Assembly (NCBI GenBank): GCA_028291265.1
Contig: JAQGIK010000082.1
Span: 1 to 42,318 of the forward strand
Length of the DNA stretch: 42,318 nt
Direction of reading: 5' to 3'
DNA from: Caulobacter sp.
GTDB lineage: Bacteria; Pseudomonadota; Alphaproteobacteria; Caulobacterales; Caulobacteraceae
In this document: positions 10,359 through 19,391 of the stretch, one piece after another
Layout of the letters: the number at the start of each line of letters is the position of its first letter
Numbering within the stretch: the stretch's first letter is position 1
Translations under genes and position numbers: made by a program
Notes under the pieces: model-generated
What the model was told of the DNA's origin: nothing
Databases searched by the model: none
Seen by the model: the letters and a program-made list of their open reading frames with translations, nothing else

Positions 10359-11141
10359 TCAGTTTGGCAGGTCGATATGCGCAACGCGGTCGAGGATCAA
10401 CGGGTGCATGGCCGGGGCGGCGCAGATCAGGCTGGGCATCAGCGGCACGGGCTTGTTGTAGCTGAAGGTCCGGCCCTTGTGGTCGGTCAGCAGGGCGCCG
10501 GCCTCGCGCTGGATCAGGTCGGCGGCGGCCAGGTCCCATTCGCTCTTGGCCGAGAGGGCCAGCGCCGCGTCGAAGCGGCCGTCGGCGACCAGGCACAGGC
10601 GGTAGGCGATTGAGTTGCGGGCCTCGATGCGCATCGGCGGCCAGGGCGTCCGCCAGGCCGGATGGGCGAACATCTTGGCGTCGCCCAGCATGCCGCTGTT
10701 CAGCAGTTCGGCGGTGGTGCTGGCGTGGATCGGCTCGCCGTTCAGATGCGCGCCTTTGCCGGCCTGCGCGGTGAAGGTCTCGTCCAGTTCGGGGGCGTGG
10801 ACGACGGCGGTGACCGGCTGGCCGTCCTCGACGACGGCGATGCTGACCGCCCACCAGGGCTTGTAGTTCATGAAGGCGGCGGTGCCGTCGATGGGGTCGA
10901 CGACGAACAGGCGGCGGCGGTCCAGGCGCGAGGGATCGTCCGCCGTCTCCTCCGACAGCCAGCCGTACTCGGGCTTGGCCTGCAGCAGCATGGCCTTCAG
11001 CAGGTTATCCACCTCGATGTCGGCGTTGGTGACCGGGGTGTTGTTGTCCTTGCCCCAGATGCGCAGGCCTTCGGACTGCAGCGTCAGGGCGGTTTCGCCG
11101 ACGGTCCTGGCCGCCTCGACAATGAGGTCGAGGTCGCTCAC
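10359..11141 (-). CDS. cysQ: Inositol-monophosphatase family protein, CysQ-like 3'(2'),5'-bisphosphate nucleotidase
   Basis: 260 residues with the metal-binding motifs of the IMPase superfamily: WLSEE (61-65), DPIDGT (82-87) and SEWDLAAAD near 198-206. CysQ-type enzymes remove the 3'-phosphate from PAP/PAPS produced during sulfate assimilation and sulfotransfer, but IMPase or FBPase activity cannot be excluded from motifs alone. The gene overlaps the upstream pmbA stop by four bases, and DUF4170 follows, a conserved alphaproteobacterial arrangement. A sulfotransferase gene 30 kb away would produce PAP, its likely substrate. Confidence 0.8.
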   Translation of the reverse strand: MSDLDLIVEAARTVGETALTLQSEGLRIWGKDNNTPVTNADIEVDNLLKAMLLQAKPEYGWLSEETADDPSRLDRRRLFVVDPIDGTAAFMNYKPWWAVSIAVVEDGQPVTAVVHAPELDETFTAQAGKGAHLNGEPIHASTTAELLNSGMLGDAKMFAHPAWRTPWPPMRIEARNSIAYRLCLVADGRFDAALALSAKSEWDLAAADLIQREAGALLTDHKGRTFSYNKPVPLMPSLICAAPAMHPLILDRVAHIDLPN

Positions 11142-12469
11142 GAGCCGGCGATGGCCAGGCCGTCGACCAGCAGGGACGGGCTGTCGTGGCTGCCGCGAAT
11201 GACCAGGTCATTGCCCGGGACCAGGCGGGCGTAGATGTCGATCAGGTTGCCGGCGACGGTGATCTCGTTGACCGGATAGGCCAGCTCGCCGCCCTCGAAC
11301 CAGAAGCCCGAACAGCCGATCGACCAGTCGCCGGTGTTGCCGTTCAGCGAGGGGCCGAACATCGAGGTGACGAGCAGGCCGGCGCCTGCGTCGCCCATCA
11401 GGCCGGCGAGGTCCTTGTCGCCGCCGGCGACGATGACGTTGGAGGTGCCGACGCCGGGCGGGCCGGCCAGGCCGCGCGAGGCGTGGCCGGTGGTCTCCAG
11501 GCCGAGCTGGCGGGCGGAGGAGGTGTTGAGCAGCCAGGTGGTCAGTTCGCCCTCGTCGATCAGGGCCATCGGCTCGGTGACCACGCCCTCGTCGTCGAAG
11601 GGGCCGGAGCCGAGGCCGCGCACCCGGTAGGGGTCGTCGAGGATGGAGACGTTCCTGGCGAACACCTGTTGGCCCAGCTTGTCCTTCAGGAAGGAGACGC
11701 CGCGGGCGACGCTGGGGCCGCCGATGGCGCCGATGAAGGGGCCGAGGATGCTCATGGCGATGCGGTTTTCGAAGATCACCGGCGCGGTCTGCGAGGCGAT
11801 CTTGCGGGCGTTCAGGCGGCGGACGGCGTGGCGGCCGGCTTCGGAGCCGATCCAGGCGGCGTCCGGCAGGTCCTCGTCGTGGCGGGTCGAGCGGCCTTCG
11901 CCGCCGCGTTCCATGCCCGAACCCTCGCCGGCGATGGCGCTGGCGCTGACCGAGAAGCCGCTGGCCCGGTGGGCGCCGGAAAAGCCGTGGCTGGTGGCCA
12001 GCATCCAGCGGCTGGTCGACCAGCCGGCCGAGCCGCCGTCGGAATTGGTGACGCCGGGGGTGGCGCGGGCGGCGTCCTCGGCCTGGCGGGCCCGGGCCTC
12101 GAGGGCCTCGGCGCTGGGCTCGTGATCGTCGTAGAGGTCGAGGTCGGGGTAGGGGCCGGCGGCGAGGCGGGCCCGGTCGGCGAGGCCGGCGTAGGGGTCT
12201 TCCGGGGCCAGGCGGGCCATGGCGACGACGCGCTCGACCAGTTTGGCGCGGCCGGTCTCGGAGATGTCGCTGCCGGAGACGCTGGCCTGCCTCGAACCAA
12301 CGAAGACGCGCAGGCCGAGATCGCGGGCCTCCTCGCGTTCGACTTCTTCCAGATCGCCGAGGCGGACCGAGACCGACAGGGACTGGCGTTCGGCGTAGGC
12401 GGCTTCGGCGGCGTCGGCCCCGGCGGCGATGGCGGCGCCGACGAGCTCATTCAACAGGGTTTCGTCCAT
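11138..12469 (-). CDS. pmbA: PmbA/TldE subunit of the TldD/E metalloprotease family
   Basis: 443 residues. The overall pattern matches PmbA: an N-terminal AAEAAYAERQSLSVSVRLGD segment, LGLRVFVG, and a C-terminal half with MSILGPFIGAIGG and GTGDWSIG-like NTGDWSIGCSGFW. The zinc-binding HExxxH of TldD is absent, which identifies it as the non-catalytic partner. TldD/E degrade or trim peptides such as microcin precursors and CcdA in E. coli. The start MDETLLNEL (12469) is preferred; the longer frame to 12526 would run into an intergenic repeat. A tldD partner is not in the window. Confidence 0.85.
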   Translation of the reverse strand: MDETLLNELVGAAIAAGADAAEAAYAERQSLSVSVRLGDLEEVEREEARDLGLRVFVGSRQASVSGSDISETGRAKLVERVVAMARLAPEDPYAGLADRARLAAGPYPDLDLYDDHEPSAEALEARARQAEDAARATPGVTNSDGGSAGWSTSRWMLATSHGFSGAHRASGFSVSASAIAGEGSGMERGGEGRSTRHDEDLPDAAWIGSEAGRHAVRRLNARKIASQTAPVIFENRIAMSILGPFIGAIGGPSVARGVSFLKDKLGQQVFARNVSILDDPYRVRGLGSGPFDDEGVVTEPMALIDEGELTTWLLNTSSARQLGLETTGHASRGLAGPPGVGTSNVIVAGGDKDLAGLMGDAGAGLLVTSMFGPSLNGNTGDWSIGCSGFWFEGGELAYPVNEITVAGNLIDIYARLVPGNDLVIRGSHDSPSLLVDGLAIAGS

Positions 12470-12511
12470 CAGGGGCTTATGGGCGCCGGAGGGAGCCGCT
12501 GCAAGGGGCCG

Positions 12512-12624
12512 TGCGTGCTTCGACACGCGGCCTGCGACCGCTGCTCAGCATGACCAGCTTTGTTGAATTGCACTCAAGTCAGTCATCCTGAGCAGCCCGC
12601 GTAGCGGGCGTGTCGAAGGACGCA
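12512..12624. repeat. REP-like imperfect inverted repeat
   Basis: Two 43-bp arms (12512-12554 and 12582-12624) are reverse complements with nine mismatches. They carry the cores CTTCGACACGC and GCTGCTCAG-ATGAC, and are separated by a 27-bp A+T-richer spacer. It lies just upstream of pmbA and just downstream of the MAPEG gene, so it could form a hairpin in the shared transcript. Confidence 0.75.
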
Positions 12625-12637
12625 AGGACGGTGGGCC

Positions 12638-13039
12638 TTACCCGACGGCGAAGAACAGGCAGGAGGCGATGATGAAGATGTAGGCCAGCCAGGTCAGCAC
12701 CACGCCGGCCGTGCGCAGCATCGAGACGCCGCCGCTGTTCGAAAGGCCGATGGCGTGCAGCACCCGGCCGACGAACAGCACCAGGCCGCCGACATGGACC
12801 AGCAGCGGCGGGGCGCCGGTCAGCTCCAGCACCACCAGGCCGATCAGGGCCGGCGGGATGTATTCGACGGCGTTGCCCTGGGCGCGGATGGCCTGCAGCA
12901 GCTCGGCGATGCCTTCGTCGCCCAGCGCCACCTTGTGCTTCTGGCGCTGGCGCACGACCAGCAGCGCCAGGATCAGCAGCAGCAGCAGGTGAAGCCCGAC
13001 CCATAAGGCGGCTGCATGTCCAATCGACTCTAGCGGCAT
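12638..13039 (-). CDS. MAPEG family membrane protein
   Basis: 133 residues with four predicted membrane helices. The order GNAVEYIPPALIGLVVLEL, then HVGGLVLFVGRVLHAIGLS, matches bacterial MAPEG proteins (membrane-associated proteins in eicosanoid and glutathione metabolism), with the usual NAxEYxP and GRxxHAxG elements. It sits in the cytoplasmic membrane. Bacterial members are often presumed glutathione transferases, but activity is unproven. It is a single gene between the M14 peptidase and pmbA. Confidence 0.88.
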   Translation of the reverse strand: MPLESIGHAAALWVGLHLLLLLILALLVVRQRQKHKVALGDEGIAELLQAIRAQGNAVEYIPPALIGLVVLELTGAPPLLVHVGGLVLFVGRVLHAIGLSNSGGVSMLRTAGVVLTWLAYIFIIASCLFFAVG

Positions 13040-13100
13040 GCGGGTTCCCCGTTCTTGAAGCGCGGGATTAGCGGCTCATTCGGCAGGCGGATCAATAGGA

Positions 13101-14939
13101 CTAACGCGGAAGTTCCCGGCCGATCGGGTAGAGCCGATAGCGCGAGTCATAGAAGGGCGTCCGCTCGTAGAACCAGCTAAGCCGCGCGTCGGGATCGGCG
13201 GCGAATTTCGGATCGGCGGCGAGTTTGGCTTCGAATTGCTTTTTCAACTCGGGATCGGCGGCCAGCATGCGGTCGGCCAGGGGGGCGACGGCGTAGCCCT
13301 CGATGTATTCGACGCGGTTGAGGACCTCGGGGATCATGCCCCAGGCGAAGAAACTCTCCGACGACTGCGGCTCCAGCAGCAGGACGACGACGTCGCCGAG
13401 CGGCTGGTCGGTGGAGATGCGGACCGAGCCGGCCGGGTAGACCCAGTCGCGGGTCTGGGCGGTGACCTTGGTCACCGTGATCGGCACATGGGCCTCGTTG
13501 GTCGCGGCGGCGAGCTTGGGGTCCTCCAGGTGCAGCATCTCGACCTTGACCGTCTTCGGCGCGGTCAGGGTTTCCATCGTCACGCCGTGAATCTTCAGCC
13601 GTTCGATGAGGTCGGCGCGGTAGCCGGGCACCCAGTAGGCGGCGGGGCGCTTGAGCTGCAGGGTCGGCTTCGACCCGTAGAAGGGCATCTGCCAGAGCCT
13701 GGGATCGGGCTTGCCGAGCCAGCGCAGTTCCGGGCCACCCGAGGCGGCGCTCTGGTAGGTCTCGTAGAGGATGCCCTTGAAAAGGCGGGTCGAGGACGGC
13801 GCGTCGGCCTGCACGAAGTTGGCGGAGATTTCGGCCGGCCGTTCAGCGCGGTCCTTGTCGATGGCGGCGCGCAGGTCCCCGCCCCTGGCGGCGAGAAGGC
13901 GCAGGGCCTCCTCGATGAAGACGTAGGTGCCGAGCACCCGTTGTTCATGGGGCTTGAGGCTGTGGTTCTCGATCAGGATGGTCGGCACGTGGGCCGCCGA
14001 GCCCCAGCCGTTGGAGAAGCGCTCGCCAAGGCCGCCGTCGTTGAGGCCCTTCTTCGGATCGCGGTCGTCCAGCGCGAAGACCAGTTCGCCGGGGATGTGG
14101 CCCTGTTTCTCGAGCGCCTTGTTCATGGCCGGCTTGAAGGTCGCATCGAGCCATTTCGAAATGGCCGGCGAGCGGGAGAAGGCCCCGTCCTCGCCGTTGA
14201 AGCCGTAGGTGACGTCGTACTGGTAGTCGATGCCGTCGGTGACATGGACGTCGATGTAGAGGTCGGGCCGGTACTTGTTGGCCAGGGCGCGGACGGCGCG
14301 CATCTCCGGCTGGTCGAGCTTCATGTAGTCGCGGTTGAGGTTCTGGTTGGCGGCGGTGTTGCGCCAGCCCTGGATGCGGGGGCCGCGCTGGTTGGGGCGG
14401 CTGTAGGCGCCGGCCCGCTCGTGGCCGTCGACCGAGAGGATGGGGATGAGGATCAGGTTGACCTTATCGACCAGGCCATCCTTGCCGTAGAAGGCGATGT
14501 CGCGCAGCAGCATCATGCCGGCGTCCTTGCCGTCGATCTCGCCCGGGTGGATGCCGGCCTGGACCAGCAGCACCGGCTTCTTCGGATCGAATTTCGGCCC
14601 GTCCTTGCTGACCATCACCGCATAGATCGGCCGGCCTTCGGGCGAGACGCCGAACTGTTCGATGCGGATCAGGTCGCTGGCGGCGTCCAGCCTGTCGAAC
14701 CAGGCGCGGGTGTCGGCGTAGCTGGGCGAAAAGTCGTGCTCGGCGTCCTGCTCGAAGCCGCTGGCCCAGGGATCGGTCGCCGGGCGGAGAAGGGCTTTCG
14801 ACCGGCCGTCCCATTCGGGGGCGGGCGGCAGGAAGGGCTGGTCCCAGGGCTTGGCGTTGGGAAGGTGGGCGGGATCTTGCGACATGGCGGGACTCGAAAG
14901 CAGGAACAGCGCCGCGAGGGCGAGGGGGAGCTTGCGCAT
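13101..14939 (-). CDS. Secreted M14-family zinc carboxypeptidase
   Basis: 612 residues. A signal peptide (about 1-20, ending AMSQ) indicates export. HPGE (131-134) supplies the HxxE zinc ligands, NLNRD (200-204) the substrate-binding Asn/Arg, and DVHV (His232) the third zinc ligand, in M14 order. ILIENHSLKP, about 100 residues further on, is a candidate for the catalytic Glu region. The C-terminal 270 residues form an extra domain beyond the peptidase core, ending in repeated DPKFAADPDA-type sequence. It probably trims peptides or peptidoglycan stems in the periplasm; specificity cannot be told. Confidence 0.85.
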   Translation of the reverse strand: MRKLPLALAALFLLSSPAMSQDPAHLPNAKPWDQPFLPPAPEWDGRSKALLRPATDPWASGFEQDAEHDFSPSYADTRAWFDRLDAASDLIRIEQFGVSPEGRPIYAVMVSKDGPKFDPKKPVLLVQAGIHPGEIDGKDAGMMLLRDIAFYGKDGLVDKVNLILIPILSVDGHERAGAYSRPNQRGPRIQGWRNTAANQNLNRDYMKLDQPEMRAVRALANKYRPDLYIDVHVTDGIDYQYDVTYGFNGEDGAFSRSPAISKWLDATFKPAMNKALEKQGHIPGELVFALDDRDPKKGLNDGGLGERFSNGWGSAAHVPTILIENHSLKPHEQRVLGTYVFIEEALRLLAARGGDLRAAIDKDRAERPAEISANFVQADAPSSTRLFKGILYETYQSAASGGPELRWLGKPDPRLWQMPFYGSKPTLQLKRPAAYWVPGYRADLIERLKIHGVTMETLTAPKTVKVEMLHLEDPKLAAATNEAHVPITVTKVTAQTRDWVYPAGSVRISTDQPLGDVVVLLLEPQSSESFFAWGMIPEVLNRVEYIEGYAVAPLADRMLAADPELKKQFEAKLAADPKFAADPDARLSWFYERTPFYDSRYRLYPIGRELPR

Positions 14940-14972
14940 GAGGGTTACGGATAGTCCGATTGGATGGACCTG

Positions 14973-15233
14973 TCAGGTGTGGGTCTTGGGGCCGCCGATC
15001 TGCAGGCGCAGGTGGTTGCCGATGCGGCTGTTGCGCCCGGTGGCGGCCTGATCGATCAGGGCCAGCGGGCGCCAGGCGTAGTATAGCGCCTTGCCGGGCA
15101 GGTTGGCCGGATAGATGACGTACTTCTGCTGGTCGCGAATCCAGGTGCGGGTCTGGGTCTGGCGGAAGGCGACATAGCCGCCGGCGTAGGTCAGCACGGC
15201 GGCTATCGCCAAGATGAGGGTGCGGCGGGGCAT
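14973..15233 (-). CDS. Small single-TM protein downstream of ubiD
   Basis: 86 residues starting [19 protein letters not shown], with one membrane helix (about 5-23) and a basic, soluble C-terminal part. Its ATG overlaps the ubiD stop (TAATG), so it is translationally coupled to ubiD. I do not recognise a family. It could help anchor a quinone-synthesis complex, but that rests on position alone. Confidence 0.7.
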   Translation of the reverse strand: MPRRTLILAIAAVLTYAGGYVAFRQTQTRTWIRDQQKYVIYPANLPGKALYYAWRPLALIDQAATGRNSRIGNHLRLQIGGPKTHT

Positions 15234-16759
15234 TACCAGATGGCCTTTCCGTCGCCCGGCAGGCCCAGGCGGCTCCACATGTCGCTGACCTTGTCGACGA
15301 CGGCGCGGTCCATGGCGATCTTCACCCCCCACTCGCGGTGGGTCTCGGGCGGCAGCTTGTCGGTGGCGTCGAGGCCGATCTTGCTGCCGAGGCCGCTCTC
15401 GGGGCTGGCGAAGTCGAGGTAGTCGATGGGGGTGTTTTCGATGACGGTGATGTCGCGGGCCGGGTCCATGCGGGTCGACAGCGCCCACATGACGTCCTTC
15501 CAGTCGCGGGCGTCGATGTCGTCGTCCACGACGATGACCCATTTGGTGTACATGAACTGGCGCAGGTAGCTCCAGACGCCGAGCATGATGCGCTTGGCGT
15601 GGCCGGGGTAGGCCTTCTTCATGCTGACCACGGCGATGCGGTAGCTGCAGCCCTCCGGCGGCAGCCAGAAGTCGACGATCTCGGGGAACTGCTGGCGGAT
15701 CAGCGGGATGAACACCTCGTTGAGCGCCTCGCCGAGGACGGAGGGCTCGTCCGGCGGCCGGCCGGTGAAGGTGGTGTGGTAGATGGCGTCCTTGCGGTGG
15801 GTGATGCAGCTCACCTGGAAGACCGGGAACTTCTCGACGCTGTTGTAGTAGCCGGTGTGGTCGCCGTAGGGGCCCTCGTCCTCATACTCGTCGAGCAGGA
15901 CGTGGCCCTCGATGACGATTTCCGCTTGCGCGGGGACCATCAGCGGCACCGTCTTGGCCGGCACCAGGTCGAGCTTGGAGCCGCGCAGCAGGCCGGCGAA
16001 CTGATACTCCGACAGGGTGTCGGGCACCGGCGTCACCGCCGCCAGGATGGTGCCCGGGTCGGCCCCGATCACGGCGCAGGCGGGCAGCGGCTCGCGCTTG
16101 CCGGCCTTCTTGTGGCGGCCGTAGTGCTGGGCCCCGCCGCGGTGGGCCAGCCAGCGCATGATCGCCCGGTCCTTGCCGAGCAGCTGCATGCGGTAGATGC
16201 CGAGGTTGTAGTCGTCTTCCTTGCTGTCCGACGGCCCCTTGGTGACCACCAGCGGCCAGGTGATCAGCGGGGCCGGTTCGCCCGGCCAGCAGGTCTGGAC
16301 GGGCAGGCGATTGAGATCGATCTGGTCGCCCTTCAGCACCACCTGCTGCACCGGCGCGCTCTTGACCTCGCGGGGCCGCATCGACAGCACCGTGCCGGCC
16401 AGCGGCAACAGGCCGACGGCGTCCTTGAAGCCGCGCGGCGGATCGGGCTGGCGCAGGAAGGCCAGCAGTTCGCCGACCTCGCGCAGTTCCTCGCCGGTGG
16501 TGCGCGGCTTGCCGCCGAGGGTGACGCCCATGGCCACCCGCTTCACCGTGCCGAACAGGTTGGCCAGGCAGGGCATGTCGGACTTCGTGCCGTCGGCCTT
16601 GATGACGTTCTCGAACAGCACGGCCGGCCCGCCGGTGGCCAGGAGGCGGGTGCAGATCTCGGTCATCTCCAGCTCGGTGGAGACGGCTTCCGTGACGCGC
16701 ACCAGCTCGCCCGACTTTTCGAGGGCGGCGATGAAGTCGCGGAGCGAGCGGTAGGCCAT
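15233..16759 (-). CDS. ubiD: UbiD-family prenylated-FMN decarboxylase (3-octaprenyl-4-hydroxybenzoate carboxy-lyase)
   Basis: 508 residues, the usual UbiD length. It opens with [20 protein letters not shown] and contains [43 protein letters not shown] and [19 protein letters not shown], all hallmark UbiD segments, including the E-R-E type environment for prenylated FMN. UbiD decarboxylates the polyprenyl-hydroxybenzoate intermediate of ubiquinone synthesis with cofactor made by UbiX. UbiX is not in this window, but UbiA is at 25700. The start at 16759 has a GGAG-like site (GGAGTTCCTC) close upstream. Confidence 0.93.
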   Translation of the reverse strand: MAYRSLRDFIAALEKSGELVRVTEAVSTELEMTEICTRLLATGGPAVLFENVIKADGTKSDMPCLANLFGTVKRVAMGVTLGGKPRTTGEELREVGELLAFLRQPDPPRGFKDAVGLLPLAGTVLSMRPREVKSAPVQQVVLKGDQIDLNRLPVQTCWPGEPAPLITWPLVVTKGPSDSKEDDYNLGIYRMQLLGKDRAIMRWLAHRGGAQHYGRHKKAGKREPLPACAVIGADPGTILAAVTPVPDTLSEYQFAGLLRGSKLDLVPAKTVPLMVPAQAEIVIEGHVLLDEYEDEGPYGDHTGYYNSVEKFPVFQVSCITHRKDAIYHTTFTGRPPDEPSVLGEALNEVFIPLIRQQFPEIVDFWLPPEGCSYRIAVVSMKKAYPGHAKRIMLGVWSYLRQFMYTKWVIVVDDDIDARDWKDVMWALSTRMDPARDITVIENTPIDYLDFASPESGLGSKIGLDATDKLPPETHREWGVKIAMDRAVVDKVSDMWSRLGLPGDGKAIW

Positions 16760-16807
16760 GAGGAACTCCGGTTGGGCGCACCGGTCTAAGCCGACCGGCG
16801 CCGGCTG

Positions 16808-17155
16808 TCACCCGGCCTTGGCGGCCTCCCAGGCCCTGACCGCCGCCTTCTTCGCCACCTTGCGGAACTGCCGCTCCAGGAAGCCCCGCGCCTGCTCCGG
16901 CTCGAGGCCGGGCAGCCGCGCCAGGACCATCGGATAGTCCTTGTAGTGGGCGGTGAAATGGAAGGTGGCCGGGTCTGCCTCGATCAGGAACTCGCGCTCG
17001 TCGTAGGGCACGCAGGAGAAGACGGCGCTGTCGTCATCCTTGCGGATCCGGGTGAAGAACTTGCCGTCGATCTTGTAGGCCGGCTGTCCATAGCTCGACC
17101 CGGCCTCGGCGCCGGGGAAGCTCATGACGACGGCCTCGAACTCTTCGCGGGTCAT
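16808..17155 (-). CDS. MmcQ/YjbR family DNA-binding-like protein
   Basis: 115 residues. The core (GSSYGQPAYKIDGKFFTRI, then EREFLIEADPATFHFTAHY and YPMVLARLPGLEPEQARGFL) is the YjbR/MmcQ fold, of the CyaY-like type. Proteins of this family are small and cytoplasmic with no confirmed biochemical role. The start at 17155 is supported by AGGAGG upstream. It lies between GGT (22 bp upstream) and UbiD and may be co-transcribed with GGT. Confidence 0.85.
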   Translation of the reverse strand: MTREEFEAVVMSFPGAEAGSSYGQPAYKIDGKFFTRIRKDDDSAVFSCVPYDEREFLIEADPATFHFTAHYKDYPMVLARLPGLEPEQARGFLERQFRKVAKKAAVRAWEAAKAG

Positions 17156-17177
17156 GGGGGTCCTCCTGCGGGGCGCC

Positions 17178-18953
17178 TCAGTAGGCCAGCGCGATGCCGT
17201 CCTTGCGCATCTCGGTGGCGGCGGCGTAGCGGCCGGGCCAGCGCTGGATGGCCTGGTAGCCGCCGAAGCCGCCATCGCTGGCCCCAAGCTTCCAGCCGAT
17301 CTTCTGCAGCTGGGCCCGTGTCTCGGCCGGCACGCCGGACTCCAGCCGCAGCAGGCCGCGCACGTCCAGCTGTTCGCCGGTCGGCTCCATGCCGCCCTCG
17401 TGGTGCCAGCGGGGCGCATCGCCGGCGGCGGTGATGTCGAGGTCGAAGTCGACGAGGTTGGAGATGATCTGGGCCTGGCCCTGGGGCTGCATGTCGCCGC
17501 CCATGACCCCGAAGCTGAGCCAGGGCAGGCCGTCCTTGACCGCGAAGCCGGGGATGATGGTCTGGAACGGCCGCTTGCCGGGGGCGAAGATGTTGGGGTG
17601 GCCGTCGGTCAGGGCGAACAGCTCGCCGCGGTCCTGGAACATGAAGCCGAGGCCGTCGGGCGACAGGCCCGAACCCATGCCGCGATAGTTGGACTGGATG
17701 ATCGAGACCATCATCCCGTCCTTGTCGGCGGTGGTGAAATAGGTGGTGTCGCCGTGGCTGGGGGCCTGGCCCGGATAGATGGGATCGAGGATGCGGTCGG
17801 GGCGGATCAGGGCGGCGCGCTGTTTGGCGTAGGCCTTGGAGTTCAGCCATTCGATCGGGGCCGGTGAGAAGGCCGGGTCGGCGAAGTAGCGGGCACGGTC
17901 CTCGTAGGCCAGGCGCTTGGCCTCGACGGCGTGGTGGATGGCCGCCGCCGACTGGAAGCCCATGCCCTTGACGTCGAAATTCTCGAGGATGTTGAGCAGC
18001 TGCAGGGTCGACAGGCCCTGGCTGTTGGGGGCCAGGCCATAGACATCGACGCCCCGATAGCCGGTGACCAGCGGCGCGGTCCATTCGCTGTGGTGGGCGG
18101 CGAGGTCGGCCTTGGTCATCCAGCCGCCGATGCGCTTGAAATAGGCCTCGATACGGCCCGCGATCTCGCCCTCGTAGAAGGCCCGGGGCCCGCCCTTGGC
18201 AATGGTCTCATAGGTGTCGGCCAGGGCCGGGTTCTTGAAGACCTGGCCCTCGACCGGCGTCTTGCCGTCGATGGTCCAGACCTTGAGGAAGTTGTCGACC
18301 TCCTCGATCTTCGAGTCCGGATTGGTGAAGCGCCGCTGGCTGGCGGCCAGGTAGAAGGCGACGTTCTGGGTGACCGGCGTGCCCTCGCGGGCCAGATGGA
18401 TGGCCGGCTCGAACAGATCCTTCCAGGGCAGCTTGCCATAGCGGCCGTGCAGGTCGCCCCAGGCCGCCACGGCGCCGGGCACGCTGACCGAGACGGCGCC
18501 GTAGGAAGGGATGGTTCCCTTGGGTCCGGCCCGTTCCCGCACCGTCGCCAAGGACAGCCCTTTGGGCGAGCGGCCCGAGCCGTTCAGGCCGACGACCTTC
18601 TTGGTCTTCGGGTCCCAGAGCAGCACGAAACAGTCGCCGCCGATGCCGCTGGAGATCGGCTCCAGCAGGCCCAGGCAGGCGTTGGCGGCGATGGCCGCGT
18701 CCACCGCCGAGCCGCCCTTGCGCAGGGTGTCAATGGCCGCCAGCGTGGCCAGCGGATGGGCCGTGGCCGCCGCTCCGTTGACCCCCCACGCCGTCGAGCG
18801 GCTGGCCCAGGTGGCCCCGGCCACCCGGTCGCCGCCGTGCAGGTCGGTGCGGCCTATGTCCGGGTTGCCGTCCTTGGGCCGGGGAATCTGCGCCAGGGCC
18901 GAACCGGCGGCGAAGGTGGCGGGCAGGGCGGCGAGGAAGGTGCGGCGGCGCAT
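17178..18953 (-). CDS. ggt: Gamma-glutamyltransferase (periplasmic)
   Basis: 591 residues. The N-terminus MRRRTFLAALPATFAAGSALAQ minus its last residues reads as a Tat-like or Sec signal, pointing to the periplasm. Family features are GGSAVDAAIAANACLGLLEP, SSGIGGDCFVLLWD and the autocleavage region DTTYFTTADKDG near 401-412, where Thr402 is the predicted nucleophile of the small subunit. The residue following the two threonines is Tyr rather than the His usual in E. coli-type GGT (TTH). It hydrolyses or transfers gamma-glutamyl groups, for example from glutathione. It has its own start with a CAGGAG-like site upstream. Confidence 0.9.
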   Translation of the reverse strand: MRRRTFLAALPATFAAGSALAQIPRPKDGNPDIGRTDLHGGDRVAGATWASRSTAWGVNGAAATAHPLATLAAIDTLRKGGSAVDAAIAANACLGLLEPISSGIGGDCFVLLWDPKTKKVVGLNGSGRSPKGLSLATVRERAGPKGTIPSYGAVSVSVPGAVAAWGDLHGRYGKLPWKDLFEPAIHLAREGTPVTQNVAFYLAASQRRFTNPDSKIEEVDNFLKVWTIDGKTPVEGQVFKNPALADTYETIAKGGPRAFYEGEIAGRIEAYFKRIGGWMTKADLAAHHSEWTAPLVTGYRGVDVYGLAPNSQGLSTLQLLNILENFDVKGMGFQSAAAIHHAVEAKRLAYEDRARYFADPAFSPAPIEWLNSKAYAKQRAALIRPDRILDPIYPGQAPSHGDTTYFTTADKDGMMVSIIQSNYRGMGSGLSPDGLGFMFQDRGELFALTDGHPNIFAPGKRPFQTIIPGFAVKDGLPWLSFGVMGGDMQPQGQAQIISNLVDFDLDITAAGDAPRWHHEGGMEPTGEQLDVRGLLRLESGVPAETRAQLQKIGWKLGASDGGFGGYQAIQRWPGRYAAATEMRKDGIALAY

Positions 18954-18980
18954 GGGCTACTCCCGAACAACAGGAGGGGA

Positions 18981-19340
18981 CTATAGGCCGCCTTTTCCTT
19001 CCGACCAGACCGCCAGTTCGTTGCCGGCCGGATCGCGGAAGTGGAACCGTCGGCCGCCCGGGAATTCGAAGATCGGCCGGACGATCTCAGCCCCGGCGGC
19101 GGTCACCGTCGCCAGCATGGCATCAAGGTCATGGGCGTAGAGCACCACGACCTGGGTGATCTTGCCCTCGGCCGCGTCGGACTGGAAGCCGCCGTCCAGG
19201 CCCTGTTCGAAGGCCGCATAGTCCGGGCCATAGTCGGTGAAGGTCCAGCCGAAGGCCTTGGCGTAGAAGGCCTTGGTGCCGGGCAGGTCGCCGCCGGGCA
19301 GTTCCACATAGTCGATCTTGCCGTCTTCACGCATGGTCAT
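18981..19340 (-). CDS. VOC (glyoxalase/bleomycin-resistance) family protein
   Basis: 119 residues in a single VOC module: IDYVELPGGDLPGTKAFYAK at the N-terminus and FHFRDPAGNELAVWSE at the C-terminus give the paired beta-alpha-beta-beta-beta pattern with metal-ligand positions. Substrate unknown. ATG 19340 and ATG 19334 are both possible; the GGAGAA site is better spaced for the second. An A+T-rich stretch upstream (AACAAATAAAGAACATT) may hold the promoter. Confidence 0.85.
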   Translation of the reverse strand: MTMREDGKIDYVELPGGDLPGTKAFYAKAFGWTFTDYGPDYAAFEQGLDGGFQSDAAEGKITQVVVLYAHDLDAMLATVTAAGAEIVRPIFEFPGGRRFHFRDPAGNELAVWSEGKGGL

Positions 19341-19391
19341 TTCTCCAATGTTCTTTATTTGTTCTCAATCGGCGCAGCGAGTCAACGCCCG

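Noticed and set aside
11186..12553. Long open frame on the plus strand opposite pmbA
   Set aside because: It is Gly/Ala/Asp/Val-rich low-complexity sequence produced by the G+C-rich codons of the opposite strand; the pmbA protein matches a known family.
15338..16789. 483-codon open frame on the plus strand opposite ubiD
   Set aside because: A shadow of ubiD: no recognisable domain, biased composition, and the real gene is on the other strand.
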